Shown: positions 1 through 9,796 of the stretch, in pieces
How the letters are laid out: the number at the start of each line of letters is the position of its first letter
Position numbering within the stretch: the first letter of the stretch is position 1
Source: Punctularia strigosozonata HHB-11173 SS5
Taxonomy: Eukaryota; Basidiomycota; Agaricomycetes; Corticiales; Punctulariaceae
Direction: 5' to 3'
DNA length: 64,000 bases
Assembly (NCBI RefSeq): GCF_000264995.1
Contig: NW_006767433.1
Location: forward strand, 2,922,662 to 2,986,661
Notes under the pieces: model-generated
Told to the model about the DNA's origin: nothing
Seen by the model: the letters and a program-made list of their open reading frames with translations, nothing else
Databases searched by the model: none
Made by a program: the position numbers and the translations under genes

Positions 1-3000
1 TCATGTACAATCAATCGTATTTGACAGTAGGTAAGCAGCTCGACTTCTCCTGATCACTGTTGTTGTCACTAACAATACGTGTGCAGCTCATCATTTTGAG
101 CGTCAGATTGACCGATACACCGCTTTAGCCCAAGTTCTCATGACCATCGCCTTCATCTGTCACATCGTCATGGGGATCAGTCGTCGCGACGCGGAATTCA
201 TCGTCGGTGCCATGGTGCTTTGCCTCAACATCGCTAGTTTCTGTCCTGGAGACGTCGCGCTGCAAACGTCATACCAACATCTCCCTACATCCCTCCAAGC
301 CATCTTGCCGAAGTTTGGTGCTGGTGGTCATTTCGTCGCATATGCTGTCTGTCCTGTCTGCCATCACACATATCCACCTTCTGTCACCGGTTCATACCCC
401 CAAATCTGTACCAACAAGCCGTCGCCAGATACAGAGTGTCATGAACAACTTTGTGACGACGAGGGCAATCCGTTGAAGACGTTCCTCTATCACTCTTTCC
501 CTGATTATCTATCAGGCCTGCTCTCAGACCCGGATCTGGAGAGGGAAATGGACAACGCGACGTCGTCTGTTGCGGACGCTGCGTTCATGGACCTCGACGA
601 TGACACCATCCGAAGCCCCTTCCACGCCTCTTTCCTGCAATCGTTCCGTGGGGCGGACGGGGAGTTCTTCATGACGGATTGCGCAGATGGTCGTTACGCC
701 TTCTCCCTGTGTGTCGACTTCTTCAACGTTGAAGGGATGAATATTCGCGGGGCCCGTACCTCCTGTGGCATCATCGCGTTAGCCTGCTTGAACTTACCGG
801 TCGATATCCGCTACAAACCTCAGAATATGTACCTTGCTGGCATTATCCCCGGCCCCAAAGAACCACCGCTCACTGCGACTAATCACTATCTTTGCCCACT
901 CATCGATGATATGGTCAAGGCATGGCATCCTGGAATATACGTTTCTCGGACGGCTCTCCGTCCTCACGGTCGCTTGACGCACAGTGTCATCGCCAATGGT
1001 GTGTGCGATCTTCCTGCCGCCCGTAAGACATCATCGCTTGCCCCGTCTATTTCCAAAATCTTTTGCTCGCTGTGCGACTGTTGGCATGTTACCGATGACG
1101 AAGGCAACATCATCAAAGACTGGCGTCGTCTCCTCAATCGCACGGATTACGAGGCCTGGAATATGCGTGACGGGTCTGAAATGCGTTCCTTTGCGGAGCG
1201 TTGGCGTGATGCGAGCTCAACACGAGAGCAGGATGACATATTTAAGCGGCATGGAGTCCGCTGGTCAGAGCTGTGGCGGCTACCTTATTGGGACCCCACC
1301 ATCCAACTCGTCGTCGACCCCATGCATTGCTTGTATGAGGGGCTTGCCAAGTTTCATTTCACCACTGTCCTTGGTCTATCGGACCCCAGTTCGACGGACA
1401 CTGCAAAATCTCAACCGGCCTTCTCATGGATCTTCGCGCTGCCACCTATCGATGATGAAGACATTGGACTTGGCGATGTCGATTCCGTCATCAACGTCCC
1501 CCCCGACCCCGGACCTGGCGATGCCCATTCCATCATCGACGTCTCCCCCGACAGTCAAGATGACGATGGCTTGAACATCGATGTCTCCGCTGATGCGCCC
1601 GACGTGGTTTGGACGCAGAAGCAGGTGAAGGACGTGCAGAAAGTCCATTCCTTGTTGACCTCACCGGTTCGGTCTTCGGATGTCTCACCAGGTTTGTCGT
1701 TCGGTGAACTTCGGGACCGCCTTTTGCAACGTACGGCACGATCTCTGCGCTTCGTAGCGGATGATTTGGGTCTTCATGTTCAACCCGTTCGTCGTCGTTC
1801 ACCAACGAAAGCAGAGTTCGTGATCGCGATGATCGAATGGGTTCGTGATATCTTACCTGTTAAGTTGATTCCTGACTCTTATCTGATCACAGCGCCGCCA
1901 TCAATCGCTCCAACCGCCAGCGCAACCAGTTTCATCAACTGATATGCTACACCGGCTTCGTGAGGTTATCTGAAAGGTCGTGAAACCATCGTGGGTTGAG
2001 GCCATCCCGGAGGACTTTGGCGCTGCCAGTGCCGGGACACCGAAAGCGGCCGAATGGCGTACACTCTTCAGAATCTACCTACCATTGGCCCTCGTTTCCC
2101 TACTGTCGGAGGGCACGTCCCCCCAGTTCATGGACGTGGTTGATAATACGATGGAACTCGTCCTTGCCTTGATCATCGGCTGCCGTGGAACCACGTCCGA
2201 GGAACATGCCGCTGCCTACCGTGAGCACTTGCGCAACTACATTGAAGGGATGCAAGTTCTATACCCGACCTTGCAATGCAACTCGATACACCATCTAGCC
2301 TTCCACATCTATGACTTCCTACTCATATTCGGTCCAGTGCCATCGTGGTGGTGTTTCCCTTACGAGCGTCTCATAGGCAAACTACAACGTACAAATCACA
2401 ACCACGTCTTCGGCGAGCTTGAGGCAACTATTCATCGCACTTTCGTTTACACCAGCAGCCTCTTTCGATGGCTGTCGCGACCTTCATGTCCAGACATCGT
2501 CCTCGCGTGCAAACGCCTCTACGACAAGGTTTACGCCAGTCAACGTGATGACATTCTGATCATGGCCGACGACGAGGACACGTTATCCACCACAGTTCCA
2601 GTCCCCGACATAATGGCCGACATCATGAGCGGCCATGTCAAGCTCGTCGTGCGTAATCATCTGCGGTGTCACCATCAGGTCTTCAGCACTTGGCGGGCTC
2701 ACCAAGGTAATAGCCGCGTCGCCCACATTTTCCACGACCAGCTCCGGGTGGGATGGATTGAATACATATACCGCGACGGAGGCGTGTGGATGTACGCGAT
2801 ACGGCACTTCCGGTGCTCCGAGCCTGGTCCATTTGCAAAGTGGCCCGCTCTCGGCGCCTTGATATGTTCCATAGACATGGAAGAGGAACTTTTCCCGGTC
2901 GAATCCAAGAACGTCGTCCACCATGTTGCTATGTACCCGATATCGGATACTTCCCTTGCTGCCATTCGTTTAACGCCGTCAGTACGTATCTTCTTTCCCT

Positions 3001-3116
3001 GCCTCCTTTCTTGTTCACATTCTATCGCTAGTCTTTGTGAGTGTCGCCTTGCACGACGTGTCATCGCGACACCTCGCCGTCCTTTGACCGTCCCTCACCG
3101 GTCACATATGTGGTAA
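1..3116 (+). mobile_element. CACTA/EnSpm-type DNA transposon, 3' part, decayed
   Basis: The first 3.1 kb codes for a Tnp2-family (Transposase_21) protein, the hallmark of CACTA/EnSpm DNA transposons that are abundant in mushroom genomes. The 5' end lies outside the window. No CACTA terminus or target-site duplication could be recognised at the 3' side. The element is not intact, because the reading frame is interrupted near position 1971. Base use and gene content change after about 3116, where an AT-richer non-coding stretch begins. Tnp2 assignment is from recalled family similarity; the extent of the element is inferred. Confidence 0.75.
3..3116 (+). pseudogene. Tnp2-like transposase, 5'-truncated by window and interrupted
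   Basis: Reading starts in an exon at 3-30, followed by a 57-base intron (31-87, GTAAGC...GTGCAG, with a CTAAC branch site at 70-74). A long open frame then runs from 88 to about 1858. It contains a Cys-rich patch (CPVCHHTYPP), the segment FMTDCADGRYAFSLCVDFFN typical of Tnp2, and the VDPMHCLYEGLAKFH block near 1315. A probable short intron (1859-1892) restores the frame that continues into VKPSWVEAIPEDFG at about 1977, but a TGA at 1971-1973 interrupts it just before that block. The downstream part (to 3116) carries the conserved IHHLAFHIYDFLLIFGPVP and WCFPYERLIGKLQ segments. The last 45 codons may be intron read-through. It looks like a single-lesion, fairly young relic. The stop could also be avoided by a different intron, so loss of function is likely rather than proven. 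Confidence 0.75.
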
Positions 3117-3816
3117 CCGACATCGGCCGGCGGATCTCGACGACGGGCTTTGAAGACCCACTTATGGGGTACTGAGCGGGTGCTCACGGGTCGCTGACTG
3201 GACCGCTCAATCTGCATCGGTATGGAATTTGAAACTCTCGCCTCCTCAGTCGGAAAAAGAGTAATTGAAATTCTATCCTGTGTTTTCACCTCACGCATTC
3301 TTGAAAATCTAACATATCGTATATGCCTAATTGTTCTTATAATGTAGCTGTAGATACGCTCATCGTGTTCATTTTGAATTCCCTATTCATTAATTCTGGA
3401 AATGCTGAAAGGCGTGCTGAATACACGAGATTATAAAATACAGATATTTGTTTCCTTCTTTTGTGATTGAGCGACCGATCTTCAAAATCTCATCCGCGCA
3501 CGGTTATAAATTCAACACATATCTGAACTCTGATCCCACCGCCGTGATAGGGCCGCTACCTCATAGAGTCATAGCGTTTGTACTCAGTACATTACACGGC
3601 GATCACTGACAGTAAGCCGCGAACGGCGCGACCGTGCATTGAGCAGTGATCATGTCCGCGAATCGGCGGAACGAGATGTTCAATCTATCCCTTCGGCACC
3701 TTTCTCTTGACGAGCTCTAAATTACCTGCCTTGCTGCTAGTTATTTTTTGCCATTTATGGTCGAGGCAACAGATGCAGAACTCTCAATACCGCTTCCATG
3801 CGCTTGAGGCAATGGC
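3117..3816. other. Intergenic, AT-richer, no gene seen
   Basis: No open frame here resembles a known protein. The stretch between about 3230 and 3540 is clearly AT-richer than the flanks. An 8-base inverted repeat (GATCACTG at 3601-3608 and CAGTGATC at 3644-3651) is the only structure noted. The 3' untranslated region of the minus-strand RRP15 gene must lie at the right side. Confidence 0.6.
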
Positions 3817-4614
3817 TTACTTCGCTACGATACCTCCTGAGCGGATTATATCCATGAAATCCTCCTGCTCGAGGTTACCTGAACAGCTTCGTAAGTTGGG
3901 TCAAGGTATGATGATGCTACAGTTCCTTACTTGATTTTGCACGACCGATCACGTTGTCTTTCTTCCTGCCTTTCGTTTTCGATATCTTGTCCAAGGCAGG
4001 CGCAGGTAGAGAAGGTTTCCCAGTCCCCCGGGAAGCCTTCGCCTCCTCCTCTGCCACCGCGGCGGCTGCCTGGGATTGCTGGATAGCGTTAAATAGTTTG
4101 ACGACTGCGTAGCACAGAATGAACCCCCTGGCGAGAGTATGAATATTCAAGGAAGTGACACACCTCCCCGCTGGGCGACTTTCCGTAGCGCCCGTTCACT
4201 TTCCCCTCCCCATCCACCGATCACGTCCCGTATCCTCCTGTTATCCTCCTTTTCCTTCTTTTCTATCTGTAGAACTCGCTTGGCCTTTTGCTCCAGTTTC
4301 TGTTCGTTCCGCTTCCTCGCGACAGAAGGCTTCAGGGAGAGAGGGAGGTCGGAAGCCACATTGGTGTCAAGCAGAGACTGTAACGTGGCGCCAAAGTTGG
4401 AGGGGTCCGTCGCGCGGTGTTTGCGCTTGAGCGTTTTCTTGGACTTCTGGCGCTTGGCGTCTGCGATTTCGTCTTCGGTGTCGGGAGATGCATCGGTCCC
4501 TGCGTCGCTGGCGTCTGCCTCAGACGCAGATTTGTAGTCGCTTGGGCTGCCCGCCCGTCCTGTTTCATCAGATACCACGGATTTGGAACGGCGCTGTCGC
4601 TTGGCAGGATGCAT
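3817..4614 (-). CDS. RRP15: Ribosomal RNA-processing protein Rrp15
   Basis: This is a nucleolar 60S-subunit assembly factor of the Rrp15p family, needed for pre-rRNA processing. The model has three exons (4614-4164, 4104-3931, 3878-3817), giving 228 residues. The introns are 59 and 52 bases with GT-AG ends. The first half is acidic, Ser-rich and disordered, with basic nuclear-type patches (HPAKRQRRSK, KSKKTLKRKH). The Rrp15 core follows: a Lys/Glu-rich helix, then KVAQRGVVKLFNAIQQSQ across the first splice. The family C-terminus DFMDIIRSGGIVAK ends exactly at the stop. The ATG at 4614 was chosen because the open frame upstream to 4695 starts at a TTG codon, not ATG. It is head-to-head with the ankyrin/DIL gene, with 154 bases between the start codons. 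Confidence 0.9.
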
Positions 4615-4768
4615 TAAGGTCACTTGGAAGCTCAGTAGGCTCTCGGACGGTGGAGGAGCGGCAGTCAATTCGAGTTTGCGCACAGCCACAATCAAGCCCC
4701 AGCGTCGCGCATGCGGTTGTGATGACAGTAATAACGCGCGTTGTCAAGTACGCGTACATCGTCGGGCC

Positions 4769-7700
4769 ATGGCATCCGCCTCCATCGACTTATCCCCAGA
4801 GCCAGACTTGAACCCCATCTACCCGACGCCGCAATACATAACACCTTTGCTCTCCTCCAACTCCGGCCTGACTCCGGCTCAGAAGAGCCAGCTAGTCGCC
4901 CACTGCCTCCTCCGAGCATGCCAGTTTGGCGATCATTCGCTGCTCTCATACCTCTTCTCAGATCCCCAGGCCCATCCATACATAGACCTGGGAATACAAG
5001 ACGAAGATGGCCTTGGTCTCGTTAGCACTACCATACTCGGATTTGGCCCGGAATCTGAACGCGATGTCGAACGCGAGGAATGCATCCGGTTACTTGTCTC
5101 TCAAGGCGCCGACCCAAATCAAGCTGACTATTGTAAGCTTTAAGGACGTAATTTGGTACACCCGGGCTCATTCAGACGCAGTGGGATGGACTCCCATGCA
5201 TCATGCCGCGCTCCTTTCGCCTCCTACCCTTATCTCCTATCTGCTGACACACGGGTGTTCTCCGTTCTCGGTGACACGCAGAAAGCTTACCCCTTTGGAT
5301 ATCATCACAGCTCATACGGTGGTTCCAGGCCGGGAGGATGTAGCATTACTTCTGGAGGAAGCGATGCGGGAAGAAGGCTGGACTGGAGGCAGAATGGAGG
5401 AGCGAAGGAGAGTATTCGAGGACCAGGCCAAGCGCCGAAGCCGAAAACGGCAGCTACGCGACAGCGTACAGAAGATTCTTGGGTTTGATCGCAGGTGGTG
5501 GGGCGATGATGACGACGATGCTATAAGCTGGGCATCTGAGCACGAAGACGAAGGTCTCCTCGACGACCGGGTCTACGTGAGTGCCATTGCTATTGTATTG
5601 CCGGTCTTCTGTCTCATGCTTATATCAGACTCCACCCCTCGATTTTACATCGATGCTCGTGTTTTCTCCGCAAGCACTGCCCTACATCTTCAACTCGCTG
5701 ATAACTACGTTTCCTCCTACCATCGGGAATGCCGAACCTGCGAATGCACTGTACATGCTCGCAAGATTCGCTGCTCTCACTTGTGATCATACTTGGTTGG
5801 AAGACCTTATCATCGGCGCCACGGATGCTATTGAGGAAACATTCTTTGTGAGCCTGATTTTCTTGTTCGTAGACGGTGTTTCTTATGCACGGACTTCGAG
5901 AATGCAGAGCCATCCAGACGACATTGCTTGTCTGATTTTTTGGTTGTATAACACAACTGTATGGCTGCACCTCCTACGTTGCGATCAGTCGATCAACGAG
6001 GCGTGCGAGCTCCTGGGTTCATTTGTTCTCATAGAGGAGGTCATAAACTCGGTGTTTGGTCGGTTTCTTCCATTATGATCTGAGCATCTCCCATCTAACG
6101 GATCGTCTAGTGTTTATCATTCGGTTTGCTGAGAGGAGTATCGACGGACTGCTGGATGCGGCTCTCCTTGACTATTCCTCAGCACCTGCCGAATTAGAGG
6201 CAGTGCAATTTGAGTCCGAGTGGTCCTTTCTACGACCATTCTCCAACAAAAAGAAGGCCGTAGCACCCACTCTCATTGTTCCTCCTCGCACACCGAGCTC
6301 TGTATCTCCAAGCGGTCTACAGCCATCATCACCCCCCAGCGCAACTCCATCCTCCTCTACGGGTTTTCACTCCTTCAAGCAGAGCATCTCGAAAGCAGCG
6401 GCCAGACAAAGTGGAGTGACCACCCCGTTACACTCATTGTTCCCTGAGCCAGCGTCGTCGCCGTCGGCTATCACCACGTTCCTCACCGCCCTCCAAATAC
6501 TGATGACGATGTCTGGTATAAATCCCGCGTTGATCACGCAGTTGTGGTCGCAAGTATTTTATTGGACTGCAAGTGTGTGTGCTCCGACCTTGTAATGCCT
6601 TTCTGCTCATGAGTTCCCAGGTGAAACATTCAATCGTATCCTCACGCGCAAGAAATACCTCTGTAGGCGGGTCGGCAGTATGTTCTCTGCTTGCGCCTCA
6701 GCCTGACCGACCGATAGGTCAAAAGCTGCGCACATCAATCTGAACTTGAGCGTCCTGAGCGAGTGGGTCGACTTCGTTGGATTGCCTGTCGGTGTGAAGA
6801 GCCACTTCACGCCAGTCCGAGATCTGTTGTACTGGATTCAGGTACGTGACAGTAACTTGATGCGCCAGGTGATGTCTGACCAGATCGTTAGTCTCATTCT
6901 GCCATCACTGAGTTTTCCGAGCTTGTTGTAACAATACAACAGTTAAAAAATCTCAACCCGCTCCAGGTAACTGATTGAACTTCGATATGCTTCTTGCTCT
7001 AAGCTCGAATAGATGCGGCGAGCTGTCCGCGACTATCGGTACGAAGTTGGCGAAGGCCGCATGACGGAAGAATGCATCCAATATCTCGCGCAGCTCCAGA
7101 AGGACTGGGAACGGCATCGTGTCAAGTTAGGCGTAGAAGCTCTGCGGAAGGAGGTTAGCAGATGCGATTTTTCTTGAAGGGCAACCAACTCAGTTTGGCA
7201 TTTAGATGGACGAGCGCGAACGTGAGCGTGAAGATAGCACAGCAGGAGACTACCCCGATGCATCGGATGTCGAGCTAGATCAATCGTCCTCCGCGTTGGC
7301 TCCGGGTTTCACGAATAATATCGATGTGCTTTTCGATCAGGAGGACAAATCAGCGGCATGGGAGCCTGTCAAGCCTGCGCCGGCGCTCGGCGAACTCCTC
7401 GACTCTCGCTTCATGCTCCCTCTTCTTCTTCCCTCGAATCCAAGACTCTTGTCGGCTACGCCCTCTGGGCCGTTCGACTTCGATCTGTCAAGTGACAAGG
7501 GCGCTCCAATTCCAATACTCGAGGGACTTGTCAGCTCGAATGGCTCAAAGCGTACCAGCGAGGACCGCAATATGTTCGCATACCGTTGTCGGAGCCGGAA
7601 GATTAGAGACGTTGGTGTTGACACCCTTCAGTGGGTGGATGGGTATAAGGCCGCGGCGCGCTTTCTTCGCCCGGTGCATCTCGATGAAGACGACATCGAA

Positions 7701-7856
7701 CGATCGGAAACGCCACGACACCGAGAGGACATGTCCGAAGACAACCTCGAATTCATGGACAGAGGGCTGTCACCACTTACTCGCATACCTTCCATGCGTC
7801 GCACGAAGAGTACGGTGCCTACCCCAAGCGACACGAAAGGTCTCAGTGCAGCGTAG
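4769..7856 (+). CDS. Ankyrin-repeat and DIL (dilute)-domain protein
   Basis: The nine-exon model (4769-5132, 5176-5576, 5629-6058, 6111-6572, 6621-6666, 6718-6841, 6892-6966, 7013-7153, 7206-7856) gives 897 residues. The N-terminus has ankyrin units (CIRLLVSQGADPNQADY, then GWTPMHHAALL). A DIL domain follows, split into DDIACLIFWLYNTTVWLHLL and later ITQLWSQVFYWTAS, FNRILTRKKYLC and LNLSVLSEWVDFVGLP. DIL domains form the cargo-binding tail of class V myosins. This ankyrin+DIL combination without a motor is known in fungi, and its role is not well defined; an adaptor in polarised transport is a reasonable inference. The tail after about residue 680 is acidic and disordered. The fifth intron (6667-6717) fits only as GC-AG. 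Promoter region is shared with RRP15. Confidence 0.85.
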
Positions 7857-8550
7857 ACCCGACGACGTAATATCTACATGTGCATTTAAATATTGCGCCT
7901 TCATCGTATAGCAATACTTTCGGAATCATGCAATGCGGATGCTTCATGTCATACGAGGTCATCTTCGATGGATAACGCGTCGATTATGCTTCAGACAAAA
8001 GCTATATGCAGCCTCATACAGGAAAGTTGTTGTTTGTCCACTCCAACCGGCCCATCGATGTTGTTTCTGGCCAGCTATAGTATGGCTTGACCATTTTGAT
8101 TGGTCTAGAAAGGAATTCCGCCTATTGCAGCCGTTCAGAAGGGTTTGCACAAGTGGAGTCTTCATCCGCCCTTGGGAAGTTGTTTCGTTGGTACGACCTT
8201 ATCCATACCCATAGCCAGCTCGGGTCTCTGCGTTGCATATACCATGTGCACTAGCATGGCACACACTGACGAAAACATCGAAAACGAGAAGATTACCAAT
8301 GAATTCGCGAAGTTTTTCCAGAATCGCCTAGACACGCGATCTTATCGCTCAATGATTCCGGTAAGAACCAACAGATTGAGGGAGGCGTCCAGCGGCGCGC
8401 GAGGAAATGCGTCATACCCAAAGGGAGGATTTGGGACGAGACTGCCGCTGAAAGCGCAAATTCACGCTCACCGCAGATTTGAAACTATGATCACTGTGCC
8501 GATTCGGTCATATATGGCCACCCCTATGTGTCTCTTCATTTAGGTTTGCA
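7857..8550. other. Convergent intergenic region, no gene seen
   Basis: This lies between the 3' ends of the ankyrin/DIL gene (+) and the acyl-CoA-binding gene (-). Open frames of up to 132 codons occur on the plus strand, but none shows family motifs or a plausible splice structure. The sequence is AT-richer than the coding flanks. Confidence 0.55.
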
Positions 8551-9422
8551 TCATCTTTGCAATAGTGCGATTATGTCTTCATGCCCAGACACCTTTGCCA
8601 GTTCCATAGGCGTGAAATCATCAGCATCCTGCGTACCAACGTCAGCACGATCATCAGCTATTATGACCATGCACCCTACCTTCAGATCCTTGCTGGCACC
8701 ATGTGCAAGCAGCAATCTCACGACCCCGGCATGACCCCTGTCGCAGGCTAAGTGCAGGGCACTGTAACCCTGCGCCGACGATTGAGGCGCCAAGTAATAT
8801 CGCAGCATAGGAGAACCTACGTGTTCGTCACGTTCATTGACATTAATGTCGGGATTCGCGTGGAGGTATTCTTCTAGGAGTCCTTGGTCTCCATTGAGGG
8901 CCAGGCCATGTAATGAATGCAGGTCTGGACTTGCTTCCTCTTCTGAGGACACTATCGTGCTCATGACTTTACCCATATCGCTGGCGACATTCTCCTCAGA
9001 ATCGCTCTCGCGAGCCAGTAACTCTTCAGCACTTGGCTCCTCCTCTTCCTCGCTTTCTTCAGACCCTTCACCATGAGTAAGGGGCGTGCCGTCTATCCAT
9101 CCTAGCTGCCTTGCGAGGTCGATGTAACGCTGCTCTACATCGGACTCGCTGGCGTATTTTGCGCCTGTCTCTTTCCATGAGTCCCACTTCGCCCGTCCAG
9201 CGAAGTCGAGGAGCCCGGGTCTGGATGTCGTCGGTTGCCGGCCCATCGTTAACACCTTGTAAAGTCCATACAGCTGGGTCGCGGTCAATAATAGACGGTG
9301 CAGCGTGGCAGCGCTCTTCGGACCTCTAGCTTCACATTGTTTGATACTTTGGATAGGGAAGAGGCATTTGACAGGTAGGCTGCAGCATCACGAAAAGCAG
9401 GGGAGCGCTCAGTCGATGTCAT
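8551..9422 (-). CDS. Acyl-CoA-binding protein with ankyrin repeats (ACBD6-like)
   Basis: The four-exon model (9422-9324, 9273-8821, 8769-8680, 8628-8551) gives 239 residues. The N-terminal acyl-CoA-binding domain starts FRDAAAYLSNASSLSKVSN and joins across the first 50-base intron to KLELYGLYKVLTMG. It continues RPGLLDFAGRAKWDSWKE and YIDLARQLGW, the lysine/tyrosine pattern that binds acyl-CoA. A long acidic linker follows (GSEESEEEEEPSAEELL), then two ankyrin units: GYSALHLACDRGHAGVVRLL and DFTPMELAKVSGHEDIIALL. The layout matches ACBD6-type proteins, which carry long-chain acyl-CoA. Introns at 8770-8820 and 8629-8679 are both 51 bases and have no in-frame stop. I call them introns because removing them joins ankyrin consensus exactly. 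It is head-to-head with TAF5. Confidence 0.88.
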
Positions 9423-9796
9423 GAAACTGGAAGAGGATAGCCGCGTGTAAGACGCGGACGTCTCATTAGCCCGACTCTCACAAGTACTGCAGCGTGCTTA
9501 TGACCTATCATCTCGGCGCTAGACACTCGCTGGAAGAAAATAGCTCTGGCAAGTAGCTTGAGTCCCAGGGACAATCTATGGCCGCAGGCAGACACAACAA
9601 GGGCTATCACCCACACTATAAGTATAGGCGCAGCGTTGTACATGTCACGTTCAACGCCACGCCCGGACGCGACGCGTCTCACACTGACAGTCACGGTCAT
9701 CCGCATCCCTTCCCCCTCCAGCTTACCGGGCACCCTTTTGAGGGTCGAATACATCGAAAAGCCGCACCAGACGATACATCAGCTTACTAACTCATC
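9423..9796. promoter_or_regulatory. Shared promoter region of ACBP-ankyrin gene and TAF5
   Basis: These 374 bases separate two divergent start codons. No coding potential was recognised. A pyrimidine-rich stretch occurs just upstream of the TAF5 start. No named transcription-factor site was identified with confidence. Confidence 0.4.

Noticed and set aside
3103-3112. The palindrome CACATATGTG
   Set aside because: A 10-base palindrome is expected by chance in 64 kb and sits within the last codons of the transposase frame.
5842-5866. A GT...AG stretch inside exon 3 of the ankyrin/DIL gene
   Set aside because: At 25 bases it is too short for an intron, and removing it would shift the frame away from the DIL sequence that follows.
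8145-8543. A 132-codon plus-strand open frame after the ankyrin/DIL gene
   Set aside because: No motif or splice partners, and it lies in the convergent 3' region of two genes.
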